In this document: positions 11,858 through 24,700 of the stretch, piece after piece
Position numbering within the stretch: the first letter of the stretch is position 1
Layout of the letters: every line of letters starts with the position of its first letter
The notes under the pieces: model-generated
The model's input: the letters and a program-made list of their open reading frames with translations, nothing else
What the model was told of the DNA's origin: nothing
Database searches by the model: none
Program-made: the position numbers and the translations under genes
Assembly: GCA_029990175.1 (NCBI GenBank)
Contig: JARKIP010000201.1
Coordinates: 806,001 to 870,000 of the forward strand
Length of the DNA stretch: 64,000 bases
Direction of reading: 5' to 3'
Source of the DNA: Petunia secreta
Taxonomy: Eukaryota; Streptophyta; Magnoliopsida; Solanales; Solanaceae

Positions 11858-13054
11858 ATGGTAGTTCAAGGGTTTCCGCGCCTCACTTCAAAATTTAAAA
11901 GTAACAGAGGTGCCACTTTTGATCGTTTGCCTGATGAGATGATCATCGCTATTCTAAGTAAACTTCCGGTGGATTGTCTTCCTAAATGTGGAAGGGTTTG
12001 TCGGCTTTGGCGGAAATTGGTATCATCACATGATTTAGCCACCTTACATCATGATAGAGGGCGACCAATAACTTTCATACTTCACAGACATTGGCACCCA
12101 CCCAATGACCCAGGACTCTTCATTCTTGAGGATAATAAAAGGAAGAAGGTATTGAAAAGATTATACATTAGATCAACGCATAAGTTATGGAAATATAGTC
12201 GATACGATCGATTCTTTCATCATTCGTGCCTTGGACTTTTATTGTTCAGTGCTTTTCGCGCAAAGGAGTTCTTCGTTTTGAACCCCATGACACAAGAGGA
12301 AATTACCATAACATACACCCATAATTCTCTTACTTTGTGTGGTCTATTTTACTGTCCATTAACCAGAGATTTTAAACTTCTTTGTGTTGAAATACAAGGC
12401 TATTACAGAGGGAAAATTAGAGAAGGCCTTCATTGTCAGTATGTCATATACAGTTGCAAGACTCAAGCATGGAGAAAAATTCGTTCACCATCATTGAACT
12501 TCTTTCCACGTTATGCCTCTCCATCAATTCTTAATGGAGTAATGCATTGGACAGTGAATCGATATTATGAAAATGAGCAAGACATCCCTCCTTGCTCAGA
12601 TACTATTTTGACATTTAGGATAGATAACGAAGAACTTTCTATTATGCCCCACCCAGGTATTCGGTGCAACTCAAAGGATGATTGTCGATCACATCAAACA
12701 ATGTCACTCCTAGTGATGAACGAGTGGTTGTCTTTCTGTCAATCGTTGATACGTAAGAAGGTGATAGACATATGGATCTTAAAGGACTATGAAATGTGGG
12801 CATGGATCAAAATATACAGGGTTGATCTTAATTTTGTACCTTACTATGTGAAACCTCTTAACCGGGGTAGATCTTACTATGCAAGGGCTGTGAGCTTTCA
12901 AGATGGTGAACTGGTAATTCGTTGGTATGAGAAAGGCTTATTATATTTATATAATTTGGAGAAACACAAAGGAAGGATGATTGAATTGCCTGGAGATGTA
13001 GCAAGCTTTTATCGTTATGGCTCTTACACTAAGAGCATGTTTTCCATAGTTTAA
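11858..13054 (+). CDS. F-box protein with F-box-associated (FBA) domain
   Basis: An intact intronless frame of 398 codons. Residues about 19-65 form an F-box (FDRLPDEMIIAILSKLP, then VCRLWRKLVSS), the segment that binds SKP1 in SCF ubiquitin ligases. The rest looks like an FBA-type substrate-recognition region. Recognisable marks are a SCLGLLLF block followed by FFVLNPMTQE near residues 127-150, then CPLTRDFKLLCVE, a YSCKTQAWRKI block, LNGVMHWTV, and ILTFRIDNEELSIMPHPG. The length of about 400 residues is normal for plant F-box/FBA proteins. The start is fixed by the F-box beginning 18 residues later and by the acceptor just upstream. It lacks the motifs typical of S-locus F-box proteins, so I would not call it an SLF. 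The substrate is unknown. The gene is probably real, because a 1.2 kb frame stays open amid decayed sequence. Confidence 0.9.
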   Translation: MVVQGFPRLTSKFKSNRGATFDRLPDEMIIAILSKLPVDCLPKCGRVCRLWRKLVSSHDLATLHHDRGRPITFILHRHWHPPNDPGLFILEDNKRKKVLKRLYIRSTHKLWKYSRYDRFFHHSCLGLLLFSAFRAKEFFVLNPMTQEEITITYTHNSLTLCGLFYCPLTRDFKLLCVEIQGYYRGKIREGLHCQYVIYSCKTQAWRKIRSPSLNFFPRYASPSILNGVMHWTVNRYYENEQDIPPCSDTILTFRIDNEELSIMPHPGIRCNSKDDCRSHQTMSLLVMNEWLSFCQSLIRKKVIDIWILKDYEMWAWIKIYRVDLNFVPYYVKPLNRGRSYYARAVSFQDGELVIRWYEKGLLYLYNLEKHKGRMIELPGDVASFYRYGSYTKSMFSIV

Positions 13055-14691
13055 CCTATTCTTTTCTATAGGAATCTTTTCAAAAATTATCATTTAAAGA
13101 AATGATTCACTCTACCTTCGAGACGAAATAAGCTGTACCTTCTCCGCACTTTTATAAGACAAGGCACATGTGAAGAAGAGATGCTCATTAGCTTCCCCTC
13201 ATTTTGGAAGAAGCAAATCAAAAACTCATTCAGCCTTGAATGAAACATGTATAGAATTTATCTTTTTGATGTACCTACTCATGTACAGGGGAGGAGCATA
13301 ACTCATAGACTCCAACATAGCTAGGCTAATGTTTTGAGGGCTGAATGGGGTAGATCATGGTCTATCTATTGTAAACACAGGGAGGTTTGATTATATCGGT
13401 GTTGAGGGTATGTATGTCTTTGATTTCCACATCTACACGTACAAACCTTTCTTCATTTTTATTCCCGAGTTTTTTGTGTATGTAGAGATGTACTTATATT
13501 CTACTATAAATAGCTTATCAATGTTATGGTTTTGGTCTTCTTTGTTTATATTTTTTGTTCTGTGAATTTACTCTGAAAATTCTATTGGTCTGTTTTTCGT
13601 TTGCTTTTTTTTCGTTTGCTTTTAATGATTAGAATCAATAACCACAGCAACATACCCAGATACATGTAAATTCATTGAAGAAATTATGTTACAAAATGGC
13701 GGTACTGTGAGCTAGAGGAGTAGTACATTCTGTTGAGAAGTTTTAAGTTGTTAGAAAGTTATTTTTTGTTTTTGCACTATAGTTCCTAGCTTATATTAGT
13801 TTCCATTTAAGTCCTAGAATATTAGATATAAAAACCTATGTAAAAATCATTTCAGAAAACATGTTGAATGAAAAATTATCCTTTCTTTGTTTTTTTCTCT
13901 ACTCTTTTCATTTTGCTTCATTATTTCGGATTTCATGACGAATCCCACGTAATCCACCGTGGGATTCGTTACAGATTATATGATGAGGTCGTTTAGATAA
14001 AGTTGTAAAAGAACTATGGCAACTTATATGAAGGACAAATCTAGACTTACCTCCAAATACTTGGCACAAGTTCTACTAGAAGCTCCACCGATGACTCAGG
14101 AATGAGTTGCCGCTAATGATCATGCACGATATAAACCAATAGACCTTATGTGATATTCACTAATCAGCCATGCAAAACAATATAGCTCACAACTTTCCCT
14201 TGGGTTTTGTCGCTTACATAGACGTTGTCCTTTAGATAGTAACACTCCGTGTTTTTTACACTAGTGGTGTTACAGCCAGCTGACCATCATTTCGATTGAT
14301 ATCGATACTCCCTACATACTCCCCTACCAGAAGTAACTTAGTCCACGAACACCCAGCAACTGACCAAATATCACCTGACATTTTCTGCACTGGTTGGTAG
14401 AACCCTAGTCCCCCATGATCTTCACTAAATTTATTACTAGGAGCTAGGTAGCAACAGACTGTTTCGGAGAACTAGAAGCATATTTCGAGAAAACAAAGAG
14501 ATTTTACAATGCACCTAACATTGAGCGGCATAGTTTTCCATTAAATTTAATAATAAATGGCATCTGGTTTAACTGAATTACTTCACCTAATGAGCAAATA
14601 CAACACAACTATGGGTGCAGTTTCCTCTCAAAGATGCATTCATTGAATAGAGGACTTCATGGAGTTTAAATCTTGTGACGACCGTTGCACG
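13055..14691. other. Intergenic spacer between convergent genes
   Basis: This is the 3' flank of the F-box gene (+) and of the coiled-coil gene (-). No coding sequence or recognised repeat was seen. A short palindrome (cccacg...cgtggg) lies near 13946-13966. Confidence 0.5.
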
Positions 14692-17600
14692 CTATAAGTT
14701 AGAAGCACTCAGTGCCATAACCTTGCATTGTTCATTCATGGCCAAGAGTTGTGCCTCTTTCTTGTCGAGCAGAGCGTTCAACCTCACATTCTCTTCCATA
14801 AGTTTTTGTACTTCAGCCTCTTTCTGCATCTTCTCACCCTCCAATTGGGTTGTCTTGGCAGCTAACCTGGTTCACACAAAACAAACTGAGCACACAAGAT
14901 TCCTAGATATAGCACTTGAGCATAAAAGTTACTCCCTCTGTCCCAATTTATGTGTCACACTTTCCTTTTTGGTCTGTCCCAAAAAGAATGTCACATTTCC
15001 TTATTTGTCAACTATTTAATGCACTATCTCTATTTTACCCCTATTGGGCCCTACTTACTTTAAAAGCCACAAACAACTTTTTGATTACTACAATCTTCTC
15101 TCTCTCACTTTTTCAAGGGTAAATTTGAACATTTACAAAGTCAACTTATATTTCTTAAACTCTGTGCCAAGTCAAACACCGCCACATAAATTGAGACGGA
15201 GGGAGTAATAACTAAGTTACACTTCTTCATGCAAAGAGGGACATACAAGAAAAACTTCTATAATTGTAGTTCATGCGAGCCGCTAACATACCAGCATAGA
15301 GACGCATTCTCTATAACCGGGAATTCCCAAGAGCTAGTGGAGCATGCTTCTGGACTCGATGGATACTGGACCGCTACCCTTCGCCCATTTAAATACCAAC
15401 CTTTGTCTGTGGCAGGATTCGAACAAATGACATGCGCTTAAGCCACACATCACATGCTACTCTTACCACTGGACTAAAGCCCGAGGGCTAGTTTTTGATA
15501 AGGAAATCCCGGGGCCTAGTATAGAGACGATACCTTAATATACCAGAGAAGAAAATACAAGTACTTGCTTATGTTGCTTGGACCCTTCAAAATTCCTGCC
15601 ACCCCCATGTTGATCTGACACGACCCGAGACAATGCGTGGGATCCACACAAGATTTAGTCAACCTCCCTTGAGTGCTTTGACTACATCTCTGACCTAAAA
15701 GAATTGATAAAGTAAGAGAACACTTTGCTACTGTATGAGATGTCTTATGAATAAGATATTAGGTGTTTAAAAAAATATTTTATTAGTTTTAATTCAATAA
15801 CTTTTAAATAATCAAAAATATATATATACTTATATATCTTGTAATATACATTTATTGGCCGTATCCAAGCACCCCTATCCGCATTGGATTCTTACTCCCA
15901 GGTCCTAAAATTTATGTGATGAAGAATCCAACCTATAGATCTTACGAATGCATTTTCAGAACACAGTGGAGTAATTTTGTCAAATAGCTTAAAAATCTTG
16001 ATTTTCATGCAACATTCTTTCTTCCGTACTACTCTTCCTAATTACACGACTCTCTTTTCTTCTGTATTACTAAGTAACTCCAGCACACACGACCAACAGA
16101 ATTTAAAAAAACAAACCAGCAATAAAAAGAAAAGAGAAGGGGAAACTAAGAGTTTTCCATTTATTATGGCAGCACTTGTTGAATTAAAAGATAAGCTAAT
16201 AATGGGATCATAAAACATAGGCTAATGAGGTCATAATTAGGCTATTTATAAGAATGGGAGGAGCTCCTAATCATGCCATGTGTAATAGGTTGAATGATAG
16301 CATATTAGCATGTTTAACCTCCCTAGTTGCTAGCCACTTGTCCAAGTTCTTTTGCCAACTCAGGCTGCTATTAGCCCATCTTGTAATAAGACAAGTGCTG
16401 CCATCATTAAGAAAAACTAGCTTTCTCCTTCTCTTCTTTCCTTTGTCTTGCTGGTTTGTTCTTTAAACTTTGTTGTACTTGTTCCTACTCCTTCATAGAG
16501 GATGGCTTGTTTAATTATCGGAAAACGTTCATACCACTGAAATAGTTTCCTTGGCCAGTATCTTGCACCACTCAAGCTCTTCATGAGTCTGCTCATAATT
16601 TTACTTTTATAGGAAAATATAATAATCGGTTACACCGTACACGTCTAAAAACGTTTCTTTTGGGATAAGTTATGGCCTATAGAACTATACCATTTGAGTT
16701 TACATCTGCCTCAATAATTCAATAATACTTCAGTTGGTCCTGTAAATTTGCAGGGCCAGAACGAACCTTATAGATCAGACAACCAAGTATATCCAGATTA
16801 AAAGTGGATATACACTAAGCAAAGAGTGAATGTCCCTGCACCCACCCCCCCACCCCCCCACAGCAGCAGAGAAATCAATACCTTATGAGAACAACTTATG
16901 TGTCAGATTGATGTTAGACTTTTCATAGCAATTACTTTAGAATGGGTGAAGACAAGTTAAGAGACCAAGTGGAGATGGATTGCCGAGTGTTTAATTTCCC
17001 TGCACTGCTGCACAGAGTGTTTATGAAAGACAGAGTTTGAGAGACAGAGACCTGGGAAAAGTCGGAAGGAGATAGAGAGATTGATGATTATATGACATTT
17101 GATGCAGATAGCATCTGTAGTTTCTTCTATAAAAGGGTGCATTGTAATATAGGTCTCGGGAATTAAGGGAAATCATATAAACTTATACGAGCAGATCACT
17201 TAGCATTAAGTTAAAATAAAATGAACACAGGAATTATCATCACAATCACTTAAAACTAAACAAAGTGAATAATTAAGGATATTAATAGATAAACTACAAA
17301 TAAATATAATTAAATACACCACAATGTTTTACAAAGTGTTATCAGAAAGGTATGATATACTACACTTCATTTTAATAAACCAACTTAGTTATGCGTGTCT
17401 ATTAAAAATCACTTAGACAGTGGATAAGTCTGTTACATAGAGGTATAAAATATATTAATACGCCTAATATTCAAAACTAAAACTATATAATTTGAATTGT
17501 TCCTAAATGCAAGTTTCAACTTTCTTATCTTAGTAAGAGCAACAGCATACCCAGTACATTCCCACGAGTGGGGTCTGGGGAGGGTGAGATATATGCAGAT

Positions 17601-19550
17601 CTTACCCCTACCGTGTGTAAGGTAAACAGGTTGTTTCCAATAGACCCTTGGCTCAAGAAATGCATTTTTTAAAACAGGTTTGAGTTAAAAAAATTAAGGA
17701 GCCAAAAGCTAAGCTGAAAATACTTAAGAAAAGAAATGTACTGACAGAAAAATAGTATAAGATAACAAAAGGGAAGTAACCATAATAGCAACATAGAGAT
17801 ATAAGAGAATACTAGCATAAAACTTTACACAATAATAACTGAGACTATCTTTTGAGAACCATGTTCTCCCACAGAAAGGAAGTAAACGCTCGAGTACCTG
17901 CTAATCTTCTGCCCTAATCCTCGACCTTCATGCTTTCTTATCTAAGTGATCAGTTCAAAATCTATCAAAAACTGTCAGTCTGGTGTCTTAATTTGAAATA
18001 TTGGTAGAAGGTGATCAATCACTGCTGTCATTAGTGGATCAAAAGACGAGCATTCACAAACCTGCACGTGGACCTTATTGTACAAGTTATGTACCCTAGG
18101 ACATGTCGTTACGCTAGTTTTAATCAACTTTTCCACTAAAAAAAATAATATATCATACTTGGTCCAAGTAGTCCAATCCATCGTATATATTTGATACTAG
18201 TGTTTCTGCACAGATCAGTACAGCCAAGCCTCAAATACCCAGTGCCTTATATGAGTCAGAAAACCAACATTTAAAGACCTAGGAAATTAATTATGACCCG
18301 TTCCACCCAAGAACATTGTGGTGTCGTGGGAGAAACATGGCTGGTAAAATAGTCGTGGTTTTTTTAATTTCTGGGAATGACATGTACCCAAAGTTTAGTG
18401 CATTAGTAAGTAAATCGTTCAAACAACATATGATAAGTAGTGCATAATGCTGGGTACATACTTAAATTCTCTATTAATTCAGAAAGGTATGCTATTAGAT
18501 ATTGAAAGGTATGTAGTTTTAGTAAGCTGCATTGCAAGTATTAAGTTACATGATATAACAACATATTCAGCAATCGCCTATTCTGAAAGTACAAGCACAA
18601 TGATAAAAAAGTACTCGGAGAACATAATAAGCAGATGTACCATCACTTCATGATAACGAATTCTGTTTGAGCGAAAAGGTAAATACTGACCGTTCAAAAA
18701 GCCTTTCAATTGTCTGGAATTGCTTTTCTGATGACAGAAGAGTTTCTCTGACACTAATGAGACTACTGACATAGGATTTCAGAGACTCAAAGTCTCCCTT
18801 AACACGAGAAAGCTCCTGCTCATTTTCTGCAGCTCGCTGCCTCTGTCTAGAAGTTTCTTCGACCAAATCTTCAACTCTCTGGCGCATCTCATTCAAGATA
18901 CAATTTGTACCCAAAGCAAACCTTTCCATCTCTTCTAACTTAACTGACATGTTTTCAATCTGAAGCGCCTTTTTTTGAATCTCATCCTGGCCTATGGTTA
19001 CCTTCTCCTTCTCTAAAGCAGCTTCAGATTCGGCCATTATAACCCTCTTGACAAGATTTTCCATAACATCTGTAACCAGTTGTACACTTCTGAGTAATTC
19101 GCTTGTATAAGATCCATCTTGTTCATCGCAGGAATCTTGTTTACTCGTAAGTCTAGTCCATGCCTCATCATCAGCATCGTCAAAAGATGAAAGGTCTATC
19201 TCTCTTGACCAACTTGACAACGGTACACCATTTCTATCAACAACTCCTATTCCATCTAGTTCTTTTATACCGCATGAGGTATGGGCCAAATCAGGAACAG
19301 CCATGACTCTAGCTTTAGCTTTCAAATACGTCAGTAATGTTGCAGCAGTTCTGACTCTACGCCAAAGAACGTCTAACTCTCTCTTTGCATCTTCTTCTGA
19401 CCCCTGAATACAAGCTTTTACATCCAATAGTTTTTCTTCCAGGGCATCCACTTGGGACTGGCTTTTCTCCATCTCTTGCTTCCAACTTACATGAGTTTGG
19501 CTCAGTTCGTACTTTAAATCTGAAAGATCAATATCTTCCTCAACCGCCAT
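14692..19550 (-). CDS. Plant coiled-coil protein, two coding exons
   Basis: Exon 1 is 19550-18691 and exon 2 is 14866-14692, with stop TAG at 14694-14692. The donor cg|gtcagt and acceptor aaccag| leave a CG^G codon, so the frame continues exactly and gives 344 residues. The ATG chosen opens MAVEEDIDLS; an in-frame ATG 18 bases upstream is less likely, because a splice-acceptor-like caacag precedes the chosen start. Residues about 5-75 are charged helix (QTHVSWKQEMEKSQSQ). A conserved-looking middle has LLTYLKAKARVMAVPDLAHT. Residues about 180-344 are long coiled coil (VEDLVEETSRQRQRAAENEQ), ending in a Leu/Glu-rich exon 2. I know no function; it resembles plant proteins annotated as myosin-heavy-chain-like or USO1-like by coiled coil alone. 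The 3.8 kb intron holds a MITE and two SINE-like repeats. Confidence 0.8.
14932..15205. mobile_element. Stowaway-type MITE in the coiled-coil gene intron
   Basis: 274 bp bounded by inverted ends ctccctctgtcccaattta and its near-complement taaattgagacggagggag, with TA at both borders (14930-14931 and 15206-15207). This is the hallmark of Tc1/mariner-derived Stowaway MITEs. It has no coding capacity. Confidence 0.9.
15300..15495 (-). mobile_element. tRNA-derived SINE
   Basis: Read on the minus strand, the head gives tttagtccagtggtaagag, a box A-like promoter (about 15461-15479), and gttcgaatcctgcc, a box B (15424-15411). After that comes the non-tRNA body with ggtatttaaatgggcgaag. Both RNA polymerase III boxes are therefore visible. 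The 3' limit is approximate. The same body recurs in the array at 20396-21200. Confidence 0.75.
17534..17656 (-). repeat. Short dispersed SINE-like repeat
   Basis: On the minus strand it reads from gagccaagggtctattgg through ggtaggggtaagatctgc and ccccagaccccac to a degenerate TTG-rich tail (gctgttgctctta). I know this pattern as a very common short repeat of Solanaceae and other dicot introns. The exact family name is not certain. It lies in the coiled-coil gene intron. Confidence 0.6.
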
Positions 19551-20395
19551 TACCTGTTGCAGATTCAAATTTAGGAACTTTGACCGTTAAGATCTAACAA
19601 CATTAGGAAGTAGCAACAAGCGCAGGACAGTTATGCGAAAGAATCTCAGTAAGATCATATCAAGTCTAAGGTATTGATTGACTATGTTGGAAAGAAAAAG
19701 AATCAAAAATGCAAATGATGAATCACACGGTTACTTTGACTAAACATGTACTATCTTATTCACCCACTCCCTTCCTTTCTTTATCCTTCTAACAATCAAC
19801 TTGTAACTTCAATCACTACGACACAGTTCTAAACTTTCAGATAATGCATCATTAATACATGAACAAATTCTACAGTGCAACAGACTTTCAACTTAGACCG
19901 AATAAGACAAAACACAACTCTAAACATAGACAATGTGTAAATGTTGCTGTAAATGAGAAGGAACATTGACATATTCACCTAAAGAAAACAGACTACTTGA
20001 ACACAGAAACTGGTAAAGGAAAAAAGAAACTATATTAAGAGAAGTAGAGAACTATTGCCCTTATGAGCAACTACTATCAGCATCTCTTTGTCAATCTAAC
20101 TTTCAAAGTTTACATATTGAATCTATATATATACTAAAGTTCCAGATAAACTCTTAATAAGATACACTATGAAATCATAACAATTCATTGCCAAATCTGC
20201 CAGTTGCATACCCAAGAAAAGAACATTAAAATAAAACCTTTTTTAAATAAACCACAAATATTCCTTTATAATACACCAAAGATGGTATGATGTTTTAGAA
20301 AGTATGAAATGTTTCTTTTGGCGGAGAGTTTAGAAGATACCAAACACAACAATTTCTTAATAACCAAGAAATTATACAGTTTAACGGCACAAGGT
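19551..20395. other. 5' flank or leader intron of the coiled-coil gene
   Basis: AT-rich sequence with no coding potential recognised. The acceptor-like gcaacag at 19560-19554, next to the ATG, suggests an upstream leader exon on the minus strand. A possible leader lies near 21500-21660. Neither can be confirmed from sequence alone. Confidence 0.35.
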
Positions 20396-21225
20396 TGGAA
20401 ACTCAATGGATAATAGGCTGCCCCTCTACTCTTCTTCACTTAAATACCATGCTTTGGTATGTCGTAGGATCAACTCTAACCACTAGACCATAGCTTGGTA
20501 GCACCAAAGACAACATTTTTACTCCACCCCAACTTTCATGTTGGAGACTCAGTGGATAACGGGTCCACCCCTCCACTTTTGCGTATGGTAGAGTTTTTTT
20601 TTTCGATAGGTAATGATAAGATTTTTTTATAAATGAAGTAAAGGCACAAAGATAGTGCATTCATAATTTACAAGATGCTCAAAGCCTCCACCAAATCTAA
20701 CAAAGAGTCTACATCATTAGCAAAGGCCATGTTGCACCAAAAAGCTAGCAAAGAAATTCATCTAGTCTTAAGGCTATGTATGTTACTATGTTTGCCTTCA
20801 AAAATTCTATTGTTCCTTTCCGTCCAAATCGTCCACCATATGATCATAGGTATGGCGTTCCAAAGCTTATGAGCCTTCTTGTTCACACCATCACTTCTCC
20901 AACTGTGCAAAAAATCAAGAAGCCTATAAAATTTGCCTAACGACACATCACAAGCTCAACTTTTCCCACTAGACCCCCCAAGCCCTGGTAGCACCAAAGA
21001 TGACATATTTAGTCCACCCCAAGTTTCCTGTTGGAAACTCGGTGGATAATAGACCCGTCCACTACCCTTCTCCGCTTAAATACCAGACTTATTTTTATGG
21101 CGTGGTTCTAACTTCTAACCTGTGGCGTGCGCCTAACTCACACATCATAAGTTGAGCTTTTACCACTAGACCAAAGCCTCGGAACCACCAAAGACAGGAT
21201 TTTAGTACACACTTTCATTTTGGCT
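20396..21225 (-). repeat. Head-to-tail SINE array interrupted by a LINE
   Basis: At least three minus-strand SINE units lie in tandem. Heads with ggtctagtgg-type box A sit near 21158-21180, 20966-20988 and 20480-20500. Bodies share ggtatttaag and tattatccaccgagtttccaac. Each unit ends in a ctttggtgctacc-like tail that runs directly into the next head. A fourth tail (ctttggtggttcc) precedes the first head near 21181-21200. The two complete heads are about 195 bp apart. The middle unit is split by the LINE fragment at 20594-20942. Confidence 0.75.
20594..20942 (-). mobile_element. LINE 3' fragment inserted in a SINE
   Basis: The minus-strand frame 20946-20758 encodes IIWWTIWTERNNRIFEG, the tail of the zinc-binding region that ends plant L1-type LINE ORF2. 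It runs into a 3' end, tacctatcg plus poly-A (20603-20594 read on the minus strand), typical of plant LINEs. SINE sequence flanks it on both sides. Only the last 350 bp of the LINE is present, consistent with 5' truncation during target-primed insertion. Confidence 0.75.
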
Positions 21226-21767
21226 TCTTTAACAAATCCAATAGAACCCAAGATAGTTTTGTCCTACCTTTAAAACATATAAACCCACAAAATAAAGAAA
21301 TATCCAACTTTAGCCCAAAAACTATTGACCCCTTTCATTTTAATAATCAAGAATCTATCTTTTAACCATAAAAAAATAAAAAAATAAAAAAAAAAAAAAA
21401 ACAAAATAGACATGAGATCAAGAATTGTTCATAAAATTGCAAACATTAGAAGATACATTTTAGCAAAAAGCAGATACATTTTGATAGGAAAGAAGTTACA
21501 GAAGGCAAAGAAGAGGGCACCTTGTTGACAATTAAATGAAATTTTTGATAGGCAGGTGAAGTTGAGGAATTGGGTAGGCGAGGATGACTGATGACGCTGC
21601 TCCAACACGCGTTGTCTTCAGGATGGGTATTCAATGTTGCAAACAATTTGGTAAACACAAACTTTCAATTTTTTGTTTCTCTGTCGGTTTAGAGTTCACT
21701 TTACAGCTTGTTTGGATGGTTTTCTTTTACCCATTGTAGGGTATTGTATTGTTATCATGACTATATT
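21226..21767. other. Spacer between SINE array and LINE
   Basis: It contains a long A-rich run (about 21365-21401) and a 70-codon minus-strand frame (21658-21446) that I do not recognise. Part of it could be leader sequence of the coiled-coil gene. No repeat family recognised. Confidence 0.35.
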
Positions 21768-24700
21768 TATTTTTATTTTTTTTAGCAAATATTAATGGCT
21801 AATTTCATTAATAATAAACACAAAATAATAAAGTCTTACAAGAAAATATAAAATAGAAATAAATGCTATGTAGTCTAGCCTATAAAGTGTACTATTTCTT
21901 TTTAGCATATTACTCTCAATGGGTTGAGCATCAAGTACTAATACCACCATTAAAGAAGCATACGATAAAGTAAAATAGTACATTACATTGATCCAAGCAA
22001 AGACTAGGCTAAAAGTGCTAAGTAATCCAATGTAACAACTTGTATCTCTTTTTCCATGTGTGCAGGACGACCAGCAGTCGAGATGTTGCCCAAAAAGCAA
22101 CGCAACAAGTAGAATTTTGAGGAGCAACATAGAGTACAGCGAGTAAAGATGCAAGCAAAACCAACGCATCACTAATAGGAGCAGATCTAGGCATCGCAGT
22201 GGACTTAATTGATGCCAAAAACAATAGCAATTAAGGTCTCATTCCCTAGGTTGGAACAAGTTAGCAAACACGCTATTAATGCTTGAAACCTTCAGCTCAC
22301 TGCCTGCTCCTTTCCAAAGAGATTTATGCACATCAATTTTGTAAAATCCACCCGTCGAAGAAGAAGAACCCAGCTGCCTAAATGAGTTAATTAAAGCGCC
22401 ATCAGCTACACCTGTACATATCCTCAATAGTAATTCCAGCAGCTGAGAAATATAGCAACCAAAGCTCCATACAATAGGTTGAAACAATTTAATGAACAAG
22501 AGCTTAAAAGTTGAAACAATCGTTGGAAAAGTTCCAACTATAACCTCCCTCGAAGCAGGTGCCTTGTCTCGAATTTCTTATGCATCGCACTTTGTATCAG
22601 GCCTCCTCTTGAGTGAATTAGTACAAAACCTCTTCGTCAAACTGATGTAGTGCAACAAAACAAGTTCCAGCAGCTGAGAACTATCACAATTACGTCCATC
22701 ACACAACAGGTGGACGAACTGATTCATGAAGCAAACGTCCATCCCATACGAGTCAGCTGCATAGCGTCGAACTTCTTGTGCAAAATACGCTAAATTAGGC
22801 CTCTTTTTGAGTGAAATTTTGCAAGGCCTTGTAAATTCAGCAAACATGAAAATTGTAGCACAACAAAGTAACTTGACAAAGCCAAAAAAAATGTCTTGAA
22901 CTGCCTCTAATGTACCTGCAAAACAAGAAACAACACGAGAGTAAAAAATGTCCAGTACGCTCCTTCTCCTTTCCCCAATCATCTTTTCACCACCCTTGAT
23001 CGAATTGATGGACATTGAGCTTTATCCAAATTTATTATCTGCCTTCCCTTGATAGAAAATTTATTAAAACATGTGTAGCACAATTCACCCATCATCTAAC
23101 ACCTTATTGGCAAGATAATCTGCAAGATGATTCCCTTCTCTAAATGTGTGGACGATTTTAAACTGTCACCCCCATCATATCATTGATATTGTCCACGATA
23201 CTAGCTATTGCCTACCGAGGTTCCCAATTACCTTCAATTATATTCTTCAACAATAGAGAATCCGTCTCCAAAACTGTTGGAGATAAGCGCAAGGCTAAAC
23301 AACATCGCCTAGCTTCCAGGATCGCCTTCGCCTCTGCGACCACATTAGTACAAATTCCTAATGGTTTTGCAACAGCCCTGACAACATCACCATTAGAATT
23401 TCTAATACAAAAACCAATCGATACCAATCCCGGATTTCCACGACACGCCCCATCGGTGTTACATTTGTACCAACCATTCAGTGGGGGTTTCCAACTCACC
23501 AAGGTGTGCCTCAACAAGGGAACATAAGATATCAAGTGAGCCACCACTGCAATCTAAGACAAAGGGACAGATTTCATACTTGGAGAAACAGTAATGAGCA
23601 GCTTGTGAAGACTAGAAGTCACCTCAAACTCAAGGCGCGCATACGACAGTTGACCACCATGCATTAACGTATTGCATCGCTTCCACAATTCCCACACCAT
23701 AATAGATGGAGCAGCGCATAATAACACCTTTAAAACATTTGGAGTCAATTTCTACCATGATTTATCATTGCCACTACCCTGAATAATAGAAGGCAATTAC
23801 AAAATATGATCCGCAATAAAACTCGGGACTTTTTCTCGAACTAGCTCCTCATTCCAACCATTAACATCGACATAATCCTAAACCAAATTAAAGCATCCAT
23901 CAATCATCCAACCAGCAGGAAGAAGCTTATGAATTGCACCCAAATCACTCCAATTATTATACCAAAAAATGCGAGTTTCCACCCTTAACTTACCAAAAAA
24001 TTTGTTAATCGATACAATCCCTTGCCATGAGCATTTTTTCCCAAACATATGACCCATTCGTATATTGAACAACCACTGCATATAGCTTCTTGTAATATTT
24101 ATTTGCCATGAAAGTGACTCACAATGATGATTTTGTTCTAAAATTCCACCATAATTTACTAAACAATGCCAGAGAAACATCATACAGTGATTTAAAACCA
24201 AGACCTCCCTCAGCTGGAGGAAGAAAAAGAGTGTCCCAAGAAGCCCAATGCCTGCACAAAGTTTCCTGAGAATTTCTCTAGAAAAAATTAGCAAACAATT
24301 TATGCATTTGATTAATGACACAATTAGGAGGATCTATAACTGACAACAAATAAATTGGCAAGCTCTGCAATACATGTTTGATAAAAACTGCACGACCTCC
24401 AAATGAAAGCATCTTGGCCTTCCAAGATTGAAGCCTCCTCATAATTTTATCAAGAATATCATTGTAGTAATCCTTTTTCCTCCTTTCATAAAAAATGGGA
24501 CACCCTAAATAAGTAAAAGGAAAACTACTAGTGGGAATTTGCGTAATACCATGTACCTGCTGCACAACCTCATCCTCAACATTTTTGTGAAGATAAACGA
24601 CGCTCTTTTCTTTATTTACACGCTGCCGCGAGGCCTTTCATAAGCACCCAACACGCCCATTACCAACCTCAAAGAGTTGTTGTCCGCAGAAGTAAATAAA

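Noticed and set aside
14675..15019. 114-codon plus-strand frame
   Set aside because: It is antisense to the last exon of the coiled-coil gene, which has a matching splice phase, and it runs into a MITE.
16254..16466. 70-codon plus-strand frame
   Set aside because: It lies inside the intron of the coiled-coil gene, has no recognisable domain and no splice context.
23183..23527. 114-codon plus-strand frame
   Set aside because: It is the shadow of the LINE RNase H domain on the opposite strand.
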